DNA of 64,000 nt from Vespa crabro (lineage: Eukaryota > Arthropoda > Insecta > Hymenoptera > Vespidae): assembly GCF_910589235.1 (NCBI RefSeq), contig NC_060977.1, forward strand, positions 401,001-465,000, written 5' to 3'. Below the pieces are notes generated by a model. It saw only the letters and a program-made list of their open reading frames with translations, ran no database searches and was not told the origin of the DNA. A program made the position numbers and the translations under genes. This document shows, one piece after another, positions 36,601 to 51,300 of this stretch; position 1 is the first letter of the stretch; every line of letters starts with the position of its first letter.

Positions 36601-39027
36601 TTCATTCGACTAGTTGGAATGATTCCAAGTCCAACATCAGCATCAATTCCAGTTACACTCGTATTACCATCCCTCGACCACTGGTATTATTCCCAATGCC
36701 GCCAGGCGCTTTGATTAACAAGTCTTTAGAATAACGTTTCCTCGCCTATTCGGAATGATTTCAAGTCAGACATTCACTCTGTTTCGTGTTGCAATAGCTT
36801 AAGGTTCCCCCGAGTTGTCGGGATAATTCCTAGTCCGTCATTCGCATTGGTTCGAGAGGCACCCTCATAACTTTCTCTCGACCACTAGGAATATTTACAA
36901 TTCTGAAATTCGCTTCGGTTCACAAATCATTCGAATAACGATTCCTCGTCGAGTCGGAATGATTTCAAGTTCGAAATTTCCTTTGGATTGAGTGTCACGC
37001 GCATAAAGTTCCCCCGGCTACTCGTAATATTCCTAGTATTACAGCTACATTGATTGGAGAATCACTCGCATAACATTCTCTCAATCACTGGAAATATTAT
37101 GAATTCCGACAACCGCTGTTCAATTCACAAATCACTGTAATAACGTTTCCTCGTCTAATCGAAGTGATTCCAAGTACAACATTCGCTTTGGTCCGAGATA
37201 CATTCACATAAAGTTCACTCCACTAGTAAGAATATTTCCTAGTCCGACAGAGTCATTTGTTTGAGAGGAACTGTCATATCCTTGCACAACTCGTGGGAAT
37301 ATTACTAAATCCGGCAGTCGCATTTGCTCGACAGGTACTCGCATACCATTTCCTCGACTACTCGGAATATTTCCAATTCCGGTAGTCCGGTTCCAGATTC
37401 TATCGAATAGCTTTCCCTCGACGAGTCGGAATATTACACTAGTCCAAAAGTCGTATGTGTTTTAGAGCCACTCACATTAGTTTATCTCGATTTTTCGGAA
37501 TATTTCCAAGCACGAAAGCCGCATTGCATCAGAAATTAATCGCATTACTTACCCTCAATTCGTCGAAATAGTTCCACGGCCGATAGATGCATTCCTTCGA
37601 GAGGTCCTCGCATAATTTTCCCCCGACAAGTCGGAATATTTCTAGATCCAACAGTCTCATAGGTTTGAGTTGCAGACTCATATATTTCCCTCGACTTGTA
37701 AAAATATTTCATATTTCTACAGTCGTATTCGTTCAATCGAAAGTCGCTTAACTATCCTCAGACTAGTCGCAACAATTTTAACTCCGACAGCCGCAATGGT
37801 GCGAAAGGCATACGAATAACTTTCCCTCAACTACTTGTAATATCTCCAGGACCGCCAGTCGCATTGTTTCGAGTGGGACTCGCAAAACTTTCCTTCGACT
37901 AGTCGGAAAATTTCCTTGTCTAGCAGCTGCTTTATTTTGAGAGGCACTAAATTCGGGGAGTAAAGTCAGGGAATAAATTTCCCGAGTAATGGGAATATTA
38001 CGAAGACGAAGGTCGCATTTGCTCTATAATTACTCGCAAAACTTTCCCTCGAATATTCGTAATATTTCCAATTACGAAAGCAGCATTGAATCGATTGGAA
38101 CTCGAAATTTTTCCTTCGGCTGGTCGGAATATTACCAAGAACGTCAGCAGCATAGGTTTGTGAGTCACTCGCATAGATTTCCCTCGATTAATCCGTAAAT
38201 TTACAAATCCGACCGTCATATTATATCCAGAGTAACTTACATAACTTACCCCAACTCGCCTGAATAGTTCTAAGGCCTATAGTCGTATACGCTCGAGAGG
38301 AACTCGCATACCTTTCTTGGACTTGTCATATTATTTCCAAGTCCGACGGCGTCATCGGTTCGATTGGTACATACAAAACTTTCCCCAGAATTGTCGGTAT
38401 ATTTCCAAATCCCACAATAGCATTGATTCACAATCAATTCGCATAACTCTCAATCTTCTAGTCAGAATAGTTCCAAGCCCGACTGCCGCATTTGTTCGAA
38501 TGGGAATCGTATAAATTACTCTAACCTAGTCGGCTAATTTCCAATTCTGACCGTAGTACTTGTGCGGAATGCTCTCGCATAACTTACCCTGGACTAATAG
38601 GGATTTTTCCAAGTCCCGCTGGCGCATTGATTAACAAGTTACTCGCATTGCTTTCCCTCGCCTAGTCGTAATGATTCCATGTCCCACATCCGCATTGGTT
38701 CAAGTTTCACTCTCATAACATTCCCTCGACCATAGGGAATATTCGCAATACCAACAGCCGCTTTGGTTAACATTGAACTCAAATAACGCTTCCTCTTCTA
38801 CTGTTAATGATTCCAAATGTGACATTCGTTCTGATTCGATAGTCCCTCGAATAAAGTTCCCCCGATTAGTCTGAATATTTCCTAGTCTCGTCGCATTGGT
38901 TCAAGTGGCACTCTCATAACATTCCCAAAAATAGTCGGAATATTTCTAGGTCCGACAGTCACATTGTTTCTTGATATACACGCATGACGTTACTTCGACT
39001 AATGGGATTTTCTCCAAATTCGATACT
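33681..39027. repeat. 68-bp satellite array, block 3
   Basis: Same monomer as blocks 1 and 2. It contains the clearest higher-order organisation, annotated at 36678-37290, and a further example at 38715-38880. It ends in CCAAATTCGATACT, a diverged copy of the core, where A3 is joined. No gene or RNA is visible. Confidence 0.95.
36678..37290. repeat. Three-monomer higher-order satellite repeat
   Basis: Three monomer types recur in fixed order. The first has CCACTGGGAATATTCCCAAT with TTCACAAATCACTCGAATAA. The second has TTCCTCGTCTAGTCGGAATG with ATTCGCTTTGG. The third has AAAGTTCCCCCGACTAG with TTCCTAGT. First-type monomers begin near 36678, 36892 and 37085, about 204 bp apart on average, or three monomers. 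Diverged copies of the same trio occur near 11007, 13300, 38720 and 63355. Confidence 0.75.
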
Positions 39028-39499
39028 ATAGAGTAAAGGTGGGCACCCATGGCGTTCCTGCACGTATGCTACCTCGCCCACTTGGGCACACGTTATGGAG
39101 CCTACTACTAGTAGCAACCACCACGGCCAAGTGACCGTAGTCGAAAAAACCCAAAACTGCTGCCGGCGAAGCAGGGTGAGCGGTTTAGCCATGACCGACA
39201 TCTTCGCAGCAATGCATAATTACGTTTATGCCGGCTGTGCCAACGGTGAAGAACGAGGAGGCCAACTCACAGTGCACGATTCTTGGCATTCGTTGCGTAA
39301 GATGAGATGGGAATAGAGGAATAGCAGCTTCTTTGGGAAAGTTTGGTAGTGTAGCTAAAGAAGAAAGAAAAAAGGAAAAATAGCAAGATACGAACGAGTT
39401 TCTCCTACCCAATCATGATCGAAAATGGGCTAACCCGAGAAAGTAGCAAGCAACCACCCTCATCACCGGAACTCCGACAATCCCGGCTGAACTTGATTC

Positions 39500-41790
39500 A
39501 TGATCCAATGACCCTTTATAATGAGGGATTCTTTGCAATACTCCGCGAATAGAAGGCCTCGTTCCTGGAGACAAGATGCCTCGCTGCTTCCGGCCAACAT
39601 TTTTACGGAGAATTTCCTCCAGAGCCTATCTCTGTGGTTTTGAAACTGGACAGTTGATGTTGTAATGCGAAACCGTGTACTTTTCGCTACTCTCGCAAAC
39701 TCCTTCCGTGATGTTGTCCGGCGACTTCAGCTTGGCCTTGATGACTTCGTGTTCTGCAAGATACTGACTTGTGAAATTGTTAGGAGAGACGAAACTGGCA
39801 CCCATCTCGTCCTTGATGTACGGGGATAACGCGTATGTTGTCCTTCCTTTGGCGTTCTCCCACCGAACCTGCCAAACCCTAGAGATTTTCTCATCGACCT
39901 TTCTTGCTATCGCGCGTTTAATATTTGTGCCTTCCGGTTTTAGCGGAGCGGTCTCGGTGCACATATTTTTGCTAATGTCGTATAGTCTTCTTCGTCTCAG
40001 TAACTAGAGATATATCGTGGACTCCGCTCTTATGACGCAGGGGGATTCCATTGCATTTGTGCGATATGCGAATGTGACCAAGATGAGGGCCGATCGCTGG
40101 TTCGCGCTTAACTTCTTGAGATCTTCTTTCGTGCAGAGATCAAACCATCTTGTTGCTGCGAACGTGACCGTTGGTGTCAACTCGCCTCGATAGATCGCAT
40201 GGAGGGCGCAGGGGCAGAATCTCCATTTTCTTGCTGCCAACGAACCTAGCTTTGCGAACAATGAGTTGCCCTTGTCGTTGAGGTAACAGCAGTTTCCCGG
40301 GGAAGACACCCAGTTGAAGAGGTCTGCGAATTGGGATGGGATGACGGCGAAGGCTCTTTTAAACACACACACCACGTTGAGATCCAGCTTCGGGGCTTTG
40401 CCATTTTTGAGGGACCCTATGACCAGCGCGACCTCTTCCTCTGTGTAGGGAGGGGCATCCACCGTTTCGACTACGTTTATTGAGAAATTCCGTTCCGCTC
40501 GCTGTTCAGGTGTGTCTTCGAATACACTGTCGTCTGGGACATTCGTATTGAGTAGGATTCTCGCCGTTCCTTTGATGTTCGTGGTTTTCCCTCCGTTTCG
40601 ATTAAGAGTATTAATTACTCTTGTGGCCTGTAGTTTGCTCGCCTGTTGTTTGAAAACGTACCCCACGGTTCCGCGTTGCCCTGTTTCGTAACGAATATAC
40701 ACCAACTAACTAATTTGACACGTCGAACTTTATTGCTGTTTGCCCGCAGCATAGAACGATACATTTGCATTAATCCGAGGCGTACCTCATATTCATTTTC
40801 TCGATTAAACGCGCATCTTAACCTAGCTACCGCTTTTTTCTTGTTCGTTTACGCTGATGTCTACTATGGGTTGAATTTCCGATGAGCCTTTGTCCGGGGC
40901 ATAAATAGAGAATGAGCGGTTTGTAGGACACTAGTGAGCATGTTGACTCGTGTCTCTACTTCTGAAGCCGATTCGAAACTGCTTCCATCTTGCATAGCGG
41001 CGGTGAGAGAGAGCAACCGAACAGGTCCCTGTCGGCTATCCTGGTATTGAACCACCTGTTCCCATATCCCCGAGCACCGCCACCCCCTCGAACCGACTAA
41101 GCCTTCGGGGGATGTATAGCGATGTCTATTGAATTGTGGTCACTGCTCGATCAGCTGGTTCTTACTTTCCATTGGACAATTAATCTGCTCATCTTGTACG
41201 ACAAAAGGGTTATGGCGATGTACGAGGAGCCTCACGTGATTCAGGATGAAAGTGGCTACATTATGTCGTAAATAACTTTTCACCCGGCCGGAATGAGGTC
41301 TTCTACCTTCGAGCCACTGTCGTCTGTGCCCTCATGGCCCTAGAAATGAGGTCGCGCTTTAGCGTCAAATGATACTATTTCTCCCTCTCCCCTTAGAGCA
41401 GGAAGAACTCATTCCAAGTTCCATAAGTGCTCATTTATTTTGTCGCTTTACTGAAAGTAGTGCGAAACAACGTAGAAGGAAGAGCCGTGTGCTTGCACAT
41501 CTGCACAGTCCCAGTGCGGAGTGCCAAGCTGCGAGATATACAGCAACGTGATGTTTGGTTGGTCGTCGCGACCGTAGGCCAGAATCTTTCATCGCGAATG
41601 GCAACAATTCTAGTCCCGTTGACTAATCCTATAATCTCATATCCTGTCCCTTGCTTTTGGACGTACGGCACCTGTAGCAGTTGCACGTCTAAGCGCTTTG
41701 GGCTAATCAGTTCGCGAACTTCGCCCATTATCGTTTTAGAACGTCCCATATTTAGCTGCAGTAAATGAATTTATGAGAGCGCACGATTTT
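39500..41790 (-). pseudogene. A3 ORF2 remnant lacking the RT palm
   Basis: The fragment 40004-40705 reads TEEEVALVIGSLKNGKAP, then AVIPSQFADLFNWV. It then jumps at about 40300 to CCYLNDKGNSLFAKLGSLAA, skipping about 300 codons present in A2 that include the SYRPICLLS, GFVPGRS, FDISGAFD, PQGSVLG and YADD blocks. Upstream, 41435-41749 keeps MGRSKTIMGEVRELIS and LLQVPYVQK (endonuclease Glu changed to Val). Downstream, the CCHC region near 39680-39730 is also mutated. No activity is possible. Confidence 0.82.
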
Positions 41791-41900
41791 CGGGGGGCCT
41801 TATCCGAACTCAATTCGTTACCGCGGGTGGATTCGCAGCATTCTGCAAAAGTATCCCGCGGTGCCTCGAGTTAAAGATCCGCGACTATCACATGTTTGGT

Positions 41901-42393
41901 TTAATGTGTGCTGACCGCTTCGAAAGTTGCCGATGGGGCATAGACTATTTCTAGTGTAGTTTTCGGTAGCTCCCGGGATGTATCCACGCTGTCTTGCTCG
42001 GAGACTTGCACTATTATCGGAGGAAATGGAGCCTTTTCGTGCATTCCTATGGCGCTGTTGTTGCAGGGGTTACTGCTATTTGCAGGGACTGGGGGCGGAA
42101 GTTCCGCTTTCAAGGTGTTTTGCGCGAAAAGCTTGCGGACGTAGGATCGAGTTCGCGGTCGCGTGATTATCGATTCGCACTCTGAGTTATTTCCGACCAG
42201 TCTATTATTCGAACTGGAAGATATTATCGCTGCTATTCTGGTGCTGCATTTTCCTAAACTAATCGCAGCCGATATAGCGTCAGCGGAATTTCTTTCCACG
42301 GCCTTAGAAGATGACCTCAGCAAACTCCTATCGCACCTTCCAAAAACTACTATAGCCTCCCGAAGTCTTGCTACAACCTGATGAGGCCCGGAT
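41901..42393 (-). pseudogene. A3 ORF1 remnant
   Basis: The frame reads SGPHQVVARLREAIVVFGRC, matching the A2 ORF1 block PGLHQVLANLQEAIIVLERC. It continues through TRPRTRSYVRK and SSNPCNNSA to a stop at 41901. The start of the frame lies in satellite, so this is a truncated fragment fused to flanking DNA. The C-terminal tail lies in another frame at about 41780-41900. Confidence 0.72.
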
Positions 42394-45300
42394 ATAGTCA
42401 CTTGCATTACTTTCACTCGACTGGTGTGTATATTTCGAAGTCCGATCGATGCATCGGTTCGAGAGGTACTGGCTTAACTTTATCTCGATTAGTCGAACAT
42501 TTCCAAGTCTAACAGCTGTATTGGATCGAAAGACACTCGCGCAAGCTTCCCTCGACCAGTTGGAATAGGTCATAATTTCAGTCAGACAGTCGCATTGGGT
42601 CACAATTCATTCGCATAACTTTCCCGCGACTAGTTCGGTATATTTCAAAATCTTACAGTCGCAATGGTTCACAAATTATTCGTATTACTTTCCCTCGACT
42701 AGTGGGAATTAATATAAGTCCGACAACTGCATTGGTGCGAGAGTCACTCGCACGATTTTTCCATGACAAATTCAAATATTTTCACATTCGACGAACTCTT
42801 TCTTTCGAGAAACATCGTATAACTTTCCCTCGACTATTCGGAAAATTTCCATGTCGGAGTCACATTGGTTCAACAGGACCTCGTATAACATTTCCTCAAC
42901 TAGGCAAAATATATCCATGCACGACAATCGCATTGATTTAAAAGCCACTCGAATAAAATTTACTCGACTAGTCGAGTTATGTCCAAGTACGACAGTCGTG
43001 TTTATTTGAGAATCACTCGAACAAGTTTCCCTCGACAATTCGGCATATTTTCAAGTCCGACGGTCTTAATCTTTCAAGAGGCACTCGCACAACATTCCCG
43101 CGATTAGTAGGAATGTTTCTTATGCCGATAGTCAAATTGATTCACAAGTCACTCGAATTATTTTCCCTGGACAAGTCGAAATATTTCCGAGTCAGACAGC
43201 CGCATTATTTCGAGTGGCACTTTCATAATTTTACCTCGACTTGCCGGAATATTTCCAAATCCGACTGTCGCATAATTTCTAGAAACACTAGCATAAGTTT
43301 ACCTCGATCATTCGATCTATTTCCAACAACTACCGTCCCATTGCTTCACAAGTTACTCACATTATTTTCACTCCTCTAGTCAGAACATTTCCAAGTCCGA
43401 TAGTGACATTTGTTCTAGGTGCAATCGAATATCATTTCTTCGACTAGTTGAAATATTTCCAAGTACGAGAGTCGCATTGGTCCGAGAGGCACTCGCATAA
43501 ATTTCCCTTCACCATTTGTTATATTTACAAGTCCTACAGCCTTATTGGTGTGAGAGGCACTCGCATAACATTTCCGTAACTAGTCGGGAAATTTCCAAAT
43601 TCGATAGGCGCATTTGTTCGAAATTATCACGCATAACATTCCCTCGATTAGATAGAATATTTCCAGGTCCGGCAGCGGCATTGGTTCGAGAGACAGTCGC
43701 ATAACTTTCCCACGTTCATCCGGAAAATTTCTAGGAGCGGAAGTCGGATTGGTTCGTTCGCATAATTTATCCTCTACCAGTCGGGATATTTCAAAGTACG
43801 ACATTCGAATTGGTTCACAAGTCACTTACAATACTTTACCTCGACTAGTCGGAATATTTCCAAGACCGACCGCCGCAACGGTTTTAGAGTCACACGCATA
43901 ACATTCCCTCGACCAGTGGAAATATTTCCAAGTCCGACAGCAGTAATGTTTCTTGAGGCACTCGCATAACTTACCTTTCGACTAATTTCAGAATATTTCC
44001 AAGCCTGAATATTTGCAGGAATAGTTCAACAGTCGCATTGATTCACATGTCAGTCGCATTACTTTCCCGCGACTAGTCGAAGTATTTCAAATCCGGATCA
44101 CGAGACACTTGCATAACTTTCACTATATTAATAGAAATACTTCCAAGCACAACAAACACATTGTTTCGAGAAGCCCTCTCATAACTTTCCATAGACTAAG
44201 TCGGAACACTTCCAGGCCGGATAGTCGCATTGATTCACATACTTCTCGCATAAATTTCACTCGACAAATTTGAATACATATAAGTCTGACAGCCTCATTG
44301 GATCGAGAGGCATTCGCCTAACATTTCTCTCGACAGGATACTTCCAAGTCCGCCAGTTGCAGTGATTCGAGAGTCACTGGCATCACTTTCTCAAGACTAG
44401 TCGGAATATGTCCAAGTCCAGCAGCCGTATTGCCTCGAGAGATATTCGCATAACATTTTCTCGACTAGTTAATAATAACTATTACTCGAATATTTCCTAT
44501 TCCGAAAACCTCATTGGTTTGAGATGCCTTCACATAACTTTCCCTCGAATAGTCGGAATATTATCAAGTCCTGCAGACGTTTTGATTTATGATGCAGTCG
44601 CATAAACTTCTTTCGTCTTGTCGAAATATTTACAAGACCGACGGCCGCATTGTTTCACAAATCACTCGCATAACAATACTGCGACTAGTACGACAATAAC
44701 CAAATCCGACAGTCGCATTGCTTCTAGAGGCACTCTCATATCTTTCACTTGACTTGTCGGAAAATTTCCAAGTCTCACAGATGCATTGCTCCGAGAAGCA
44801 CTCTTACAATTTCACCGGACCTGTCAAAATATCTCCATGGCCGATATTTGCATTAGAACGAGAGTCACTCGCATAACATTCACTCTACTAGTGTGTATAC
44901 TTCCAAGTCCAACAACTGCATAGGTTCTAGAGGCACTCACGTAACTTTCGCTCGACAAGTCGGAATATGTACTAGTCCAGCATCTACATTGGGTCGAGAG
45001 GCACTCGCATGAATTTCTCCCGGCTATTTGAGATATTTCCAAGTACAAAATCCAAATCGGTTCCAAAAGAAATCGCATTAATTTTCCCCGAGTAGTCGGG
45101 GTATATTCAAATCCGACTACCGCAATGTTTCGAGAGGCACTTGCATGACTATCATAACAGAAGTCGGAATTTTTTCAAGTTACAAAGTCGCTTTGTTTCG
45201 AGAGGCACTCGCATAACTTTTTCTAAACTAGTCGTAATATTTCCAAGTCTGACAGCAACATTGGTTCGAGAAGCACTCTCATAAGTGTCACTAGACTAGT

Positions 45301-48300
45301 CGGCATATTTCTAAGCCCAACCATCCTATTCTTACCAGAGTCACTTGCATATCTTTTCCTCGACTAGACGAAATATATCCAAGTCTCACAGTCGCGTTGG
45401 TTCGAGAGTCACTAGTATAACTTTCCCGAGACTAGTAAAAATATTCCCAAGTCCGGCACCCGCATTGTTTCGAGAGAACCTCGCATAACTTTCCCTGGAA
45501 TTGTAGAAATATTTCCATGTACGACGGTCGTATTCCTTCAAGAGATACTTTCTTACCTTTCCCTGGACTAGAGGGGATAATTCCAAGTCAGACAGTCGCA
45601 TTGGTTCAAGCGTTAATCGCATATCTTTCCCACGATTGGACGTAATATGTCTATGTTCGACAGTCGTACTGTTTGGAGATGCACTCGCATTATTTATCCA
45701 CGACTATGCGCAATTCTTTCTAGTCCGGCAGCCGTTTTGGTCCGACAGGCACTCACAAAACTATCTTCTGAGTAGCTGGAATATTTTCAAGTCCGTCATC
45801 CAGATTGGTTCGAGTGGTACTCGCATAACTTTCCATCGACCTGACATAATATTTCCAATTCCGACAGTTGTATTGGTTCGAAATTCACTCGGATTATTTT
45901 ACCAGGAATAGTTGAAGTATTTCCAAATCCGACAGACGCATTCTTTCGAGAGGCACTCGCATAATATTCGCTCGATTTGTCGGAAAATTTCCATCCTCGA
46001 CAGTCGCATTGGTTCACAAGTAAGTTGCATTACATTCCGTCGACAAGTCTAAATATTTCCAAATCCGCTGGCCGTATTGGTTCTGGAGGCACTCTCATAA
46101 CCTTCACATGACTGGGCGGGATATTTCCAAGACCAACAATCGCATAGGATCGAGAGGCACTCATATAACTTTCTCATGACTAGTAGAAATATTTCCAAGT
46201 CCGATGATCGCACTGATACGATTGTCACTCGAATGGCTTTTCCTGATTTTGTTGGAATATTTCCAAGTCCTACAGTCTTACTGTTTCGATATATAGTTAT
46301 CCCAAGACTTGTCGCAATAGTGTAAGATCCGACATTGGCTTTAATTCGAGTGGCACTCTCATGAATTTCCATCGACTAGTCGGAATATTACCAATACCGA
46401 CAGTCTCTATGTTTCAAGGAAACTCGAATAACTTTCATCCGAATAGTCGGAATATTTCAAAGTACAACTGCCGCATTGTTCTGACAAGCTCTCGCAAAGT
46501 TTCCTTCGACTATCCGGAATATATTCAATTCCGACAGCCGCATTGGTTCGAGATGCAATCGCATAACTTTCTCTAGAATATTCGGAAAATTTCCAAGTCA
46601 GAAAGTGGCATTGGATCACAATTCACTTGCATAACTTTCTCTGGACTAGACGATTCATTTCCAAGTCATACAGCCGTATTGGCTCATGACGAACTTACAT
46701 AACTTTTCCTCGACTAGTCGGACAATCTCCATATCCAACGGTCGCTCTTTTCGATTGGCACTCACATAACCTTCCTCCGACTAGTTGGAATATTTCCACG
46801 CCCGGCTACCGCATTGATGGTGAGGTACTCGCGTAACTTTACTTTGACTACTTGTCATATTTCTTATTCCGACAGTTGTTTTGGTGCCGATTTTACTCGC
46901 AAAACTCTCCCTCGGATTGTCGGATTATTTCCAAGACCGACATTCGAATTGATTCGAGAGGCACTCGCATAACTTTACCTAGACTTGTTGAAATATTTCC
47001 AATACCGACAACCATATTTGTTCGAGAGGCGATCGAGTAACATTCATTCGACTAGTCGGAATATTTCTTATTCCGAAAGCCGCATTGATCCGAAATACAC
47101 TCGCATATCCTTCCCTCACCTAGTCGGATAATTCCAAGTCGGACACTCACATTGGTTCGAGAGGCACTCGCATGAATCTCTCGACTAGTCGGAATATTTC
47201 CAAGTCTGGCAGCTGCACCGGTTCCAGAGTCACACGCGTAAATTTCTCTCGACTAATCCGTATATCTCCAAGACCGACAGTCGCATTGGATCGAAAGATA
47301 CAAACATGACTCTCCCTCGACTATTCTGAATGTTACCAAATCCGATGGTTGAGTTTGTTAACAAGTCACTCGCATAAATTTCCCTCGACTAGGCGGATTA
47401 TTCGTACTTTCGACAATCGCATCGGTTCGAGAGACTCTCGATTAGATATCCTCGACTAGTCGGTATATTTCTTGTTCTGACTGTCGCATTAAATCGATAT
47501 GTACTTGTATAACTTTCACTCGCCTAGTCAAAATATTTCCTAGGCCAAGAGTTGCATTGTAACGGGAGCATTCGGATAAAATTCCCACGAATAGCAGGAG
47601 TTTTTCTCGCTCCGACATTCGCATTGTTTTGAGGCACTCGCATAATTCTTCCCCACCTATTCATAATATATCCAAGTCCGAGGTTCGCATTGATACACAA
47701 GCCACTTGCATAACTTTCCATCAACTAATCGGAACTTTTCTAGTTCCGGCTGTCGCATTAGATCGAGCGGAACATTGACAATATTCCCACGGCTAGGCAG
47801 AATATTTTTAGGTACGACAGTCGCATTAGTTCTAAAGGATCTCGCATAATTTTCCCTTGAATAGTCAGAATATTTCCAAGTGCGACATTCGCATTGGTTC
47901 CGGATGTACTGATTATCATTCGTTCGAATAGTCGGAATATTTGCAAGTTCGTTAGTAACATTAATTCGAGGCAAACGAGAATAGCTTTCGCTGGAGTTGT
48001 CAGAACAATTCCAAGCCCGCTAGATGCAGTAGTTCACAAGTCAATCGCATAATTTTCCATCGACTAAATGGGATATTTACAAGTCCGAACGTAGCATTGT
48101 TTCGAGGGACATTTGAGTAGCTTATGCTCGATTAGTCAGAAAATTTCTAAGCCCGGCAGTCGCATTGATTATAGAGGCACTCCCATAACTTTATTCCAAA
48201 CTTATCGGAATATTCCAAGCCCTATAGTTGCATCGGTTCGAGAGACACTCGCGTAATCTTCCCCCAACTAATTGGAGTATTTCAATTTCCGACGACCGTA

Positions 48301-51300
48301 TTGTTTAGAGAGGTATTCGCATAACTTCATGTTGGCTACTCGGAATATTAATAATTGCGGCAGTCGCTTTTTTTCAGATATGACTCGCATAACTATCTCT
48401 CGACTAGTAGGAATTCTTCCAAGTCCGCCAGTCGCTTTGGTTCGATTGCTACTTACATATGTTTCCCTCTAGCATTCTGAATATTTCTAAGTCCGACAAT
48501 CATAATGTTTCAAGAGGCAATCGAATAACTTTCCGTCGCCTATTCGAAATATTTCCAAGTTCAACAGTCGCATTGGTTCACATATCATTCGCAGATCATT
48601 CCCCGGCTAGTTGGAACGATTCCGATTCCTGAAGCAGAATTGGTTCGAAAGTTATTCGCATAAATTTCCCTCGACAAGTGTGTATATTTACAAGTCAGAC
48701 AATTGCATTGGATCACTAGTTACTCTCGTAACTTTCGCTTGAATATTCGGAAAAAATTCTAAGTCAGACAGTCGTATGGATTTAAGGTTCAATCGCAAAT
48801 AATTTCCTCGATTAGTAGGAATATATCCATGTCCAATACCCACAACTGTTCGAGAGGCTCTCGTATAAATTTCCTCTGACTAGTCGAAATAATTTCCTAG
48901 TTAGACAGCCGAATTGATTAGAGAGGTACAAGCATAACTTTCCCTCGACTTGGCGCGATACTTCCAAGCCCGGCAGCCGTACTGGTTCGAGCGGCCCTCA
49001 CAGAACTTTCACCCAACTAGATGTAATATTACCAAATCAGACATCCGCATTGTTGCCATAGGCAATTCCATAACTTTATCTCGACTATTTGGGGTATTTC
49101 AAATTCCGACTGCCTCATTGGTTCGAGAGTTTTCCGCATAAGTTACCCTCGGCACTTTGGAATATTTCTATGTCCGACAGTCGCATTGGTTCAAACATCA
49201 CACGCATAATTTTCTATCAACACCTCGGAATATTACCAAGTCCTGCAGTCGTATTGATTCGAGTGGCATTTGCGTAACTTTCCCTTGACTAGTCGGAATG
49301 TTTCTAAGTACGCCTTTCGCATTGGTACCAGAGGCAACCTCAAATCTTATCCTTAAGTTGTTGGAATATATCTAGGTACGTCAAACGCATTGTTTTGAGT
49401 GGCACTCGCATAATTTTCCTTCGACTAGTCGCAATATTTGAAGTTTCGTCAGTAGCATTGGTTCGGGACGCATTCGCATAACTTTCCCACGACTAGACGG
49501 AAATTTCGAAATCCCACATTTGCATAGTTTTGAAAAGCACTGTTTCAAATTTCTCTCGACTAGTTGGAATAATAACAAGGCAGACAGTTAAATGGTTTCT
49601 GACGTAATCGCATAACTTTCCCTCGGCTAGTCGGAATATTTCCAAGTCCGAGAAATTCCATTGGTTCGAGAGGTACACGCATAACTTTCTCTCGACTCGT
49701 CGAAATCTTTCCAAGTCCGACAGTCACATTGGTACGATAGACCCTATCATAATTTTCGTCGACTAGTTGGAACATTTCAAAGTGCGGTAGTAGAATTGGT
49801 CCGAGATGCAGTCGCATAAATTTTCCATGACTAGCCGGAATATTTCCAAGACTGATAGCTGCATTATATCGTGAAGTCCTCGCATACCTCTCCATCGATT
49901 AGTCGGAATATATCCAAGTTGACATTCTCATATGACGGAGAAATACTCGCACAAGTTTTCCACTACCAGTCGGAAATTTCTAAGTCCGTCATACGCATTG
50001 TTTCGAGAGGCACTCGCACAACTATCTCTCGAATTGTCTGAATATTTGCAGGTCTCACAGTCGCATTGGTTCGGAACATACTCGAATAACTGTCCTACGA
50101 TTAGTCAGAATATATCTACAACTGACAATAGCATTGTTTTGGGAACTTTCATAAGTTTCCATCGATTAGTCAGAATTTTTCCAAGTCAGACAGTCGCATT
50201 GCGTTCGAAACACACACGCACAAATTTCCCTCGATTGGTTGGAAAGTTCCAAGTCCGACAGTCGCATTGGTTCGATAGATACTTGCACAGCATTCCTCGG
50301 ACTATTCGTAATATTACCATCTTCGACACTCGAATTAGTCTGAGGGGAACTCGCAAAATTTCTCTCTACTTGTCGGAACTACAGGCAGTCTCATTGGTTC
50401 GTGAAATACTCGCATAACTGTCTCTCGAAAGAGTGAATATATCTAGGGCCAAGCGTTGCATTGTTTTAAGAGGCACTCTCTTAACTTTTCTTCAACTAAT
50501 CAGAATTCTTCCAAGTCAGATATTTGCTTTGGTTGGATAGGCAATCAAACAACTTTCACTCGTCCAGTCGCAAAGTTTCGCATCCGATAATCGCATTGGT
50601 TCGAGAAATACTCGTGAAACTTACAGTTGATTATTCGGAATATTTCCAATACCAACAGTCACATCGTTGCGAGATGCACACGCACAACTTTCCCAGGGCT
50701 AGTCTGTAAATTTTTAACTCCGACAGTCGAATTGATTCGAGAGATACTCGTATAACCTTCCCTGGAAAAGACGGAATATATCCAAGTCTGACAGTCTTAT
50801 TTGTTCGTGAAGCATTCGCAAAACTTTAACTCGACAAGCCGGGATATTTCCAAGTCCAACATTCTCATTGGTTCGAGAGAAATTCTCATAACTTTCCGTC
50901 AACTAGTCGGAACAATTCTAAGTACCATTTCCTATAACGACGGTCGCATTGGTTCGAGAAACACTCAAAATTTTCCCTCGTGTAGTTAAATTATTTCTAT
51001 GTCCGTCAATTTCAATAGCATGAGAGGCATTCGCATAAAAATCCCACGGTTTAACAGAATATCTGCAAATTCCCACAGTCACATTTGGTCGAGGAGCACT
51101 CTCATAACTTTCCAACGACTAGTCGTCTTATTTCAAAATCCAACCGTTGCATTGCTAAGGGTGGAACTTGAATAACTTTTCATCCACTAGCCGGAATATC
51201 TGCAAATCCGAAATTTGCATTGGTTCGGGAGGCACTCTCTTTTCTTTCTTGTCTTGATCTGACTTTGTCTTGACTAGTAGGAATATTTCCATGTCCGTCG

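Larger units (their letters stand above)
39028..42393 (-). mobile_element. Non-LTR retrotransposon A3, 5'-truncated with internal deletion
   Basis: The 3' end is intact: GTAAAGGTGGGCACCC at 39032-39047 corresponds to the A2 terminus. It joins the satellite after CCAAATTCGATACT, the same register as A2. Upstream, homology stops inside ORF1 at about 42393, and satellite resumes about 28 bp further along the monomer, so no clear target duplication remains. ORF2 lacks the reverse transcriptase palm. Frames are badly broken. Confidence 0.87.
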
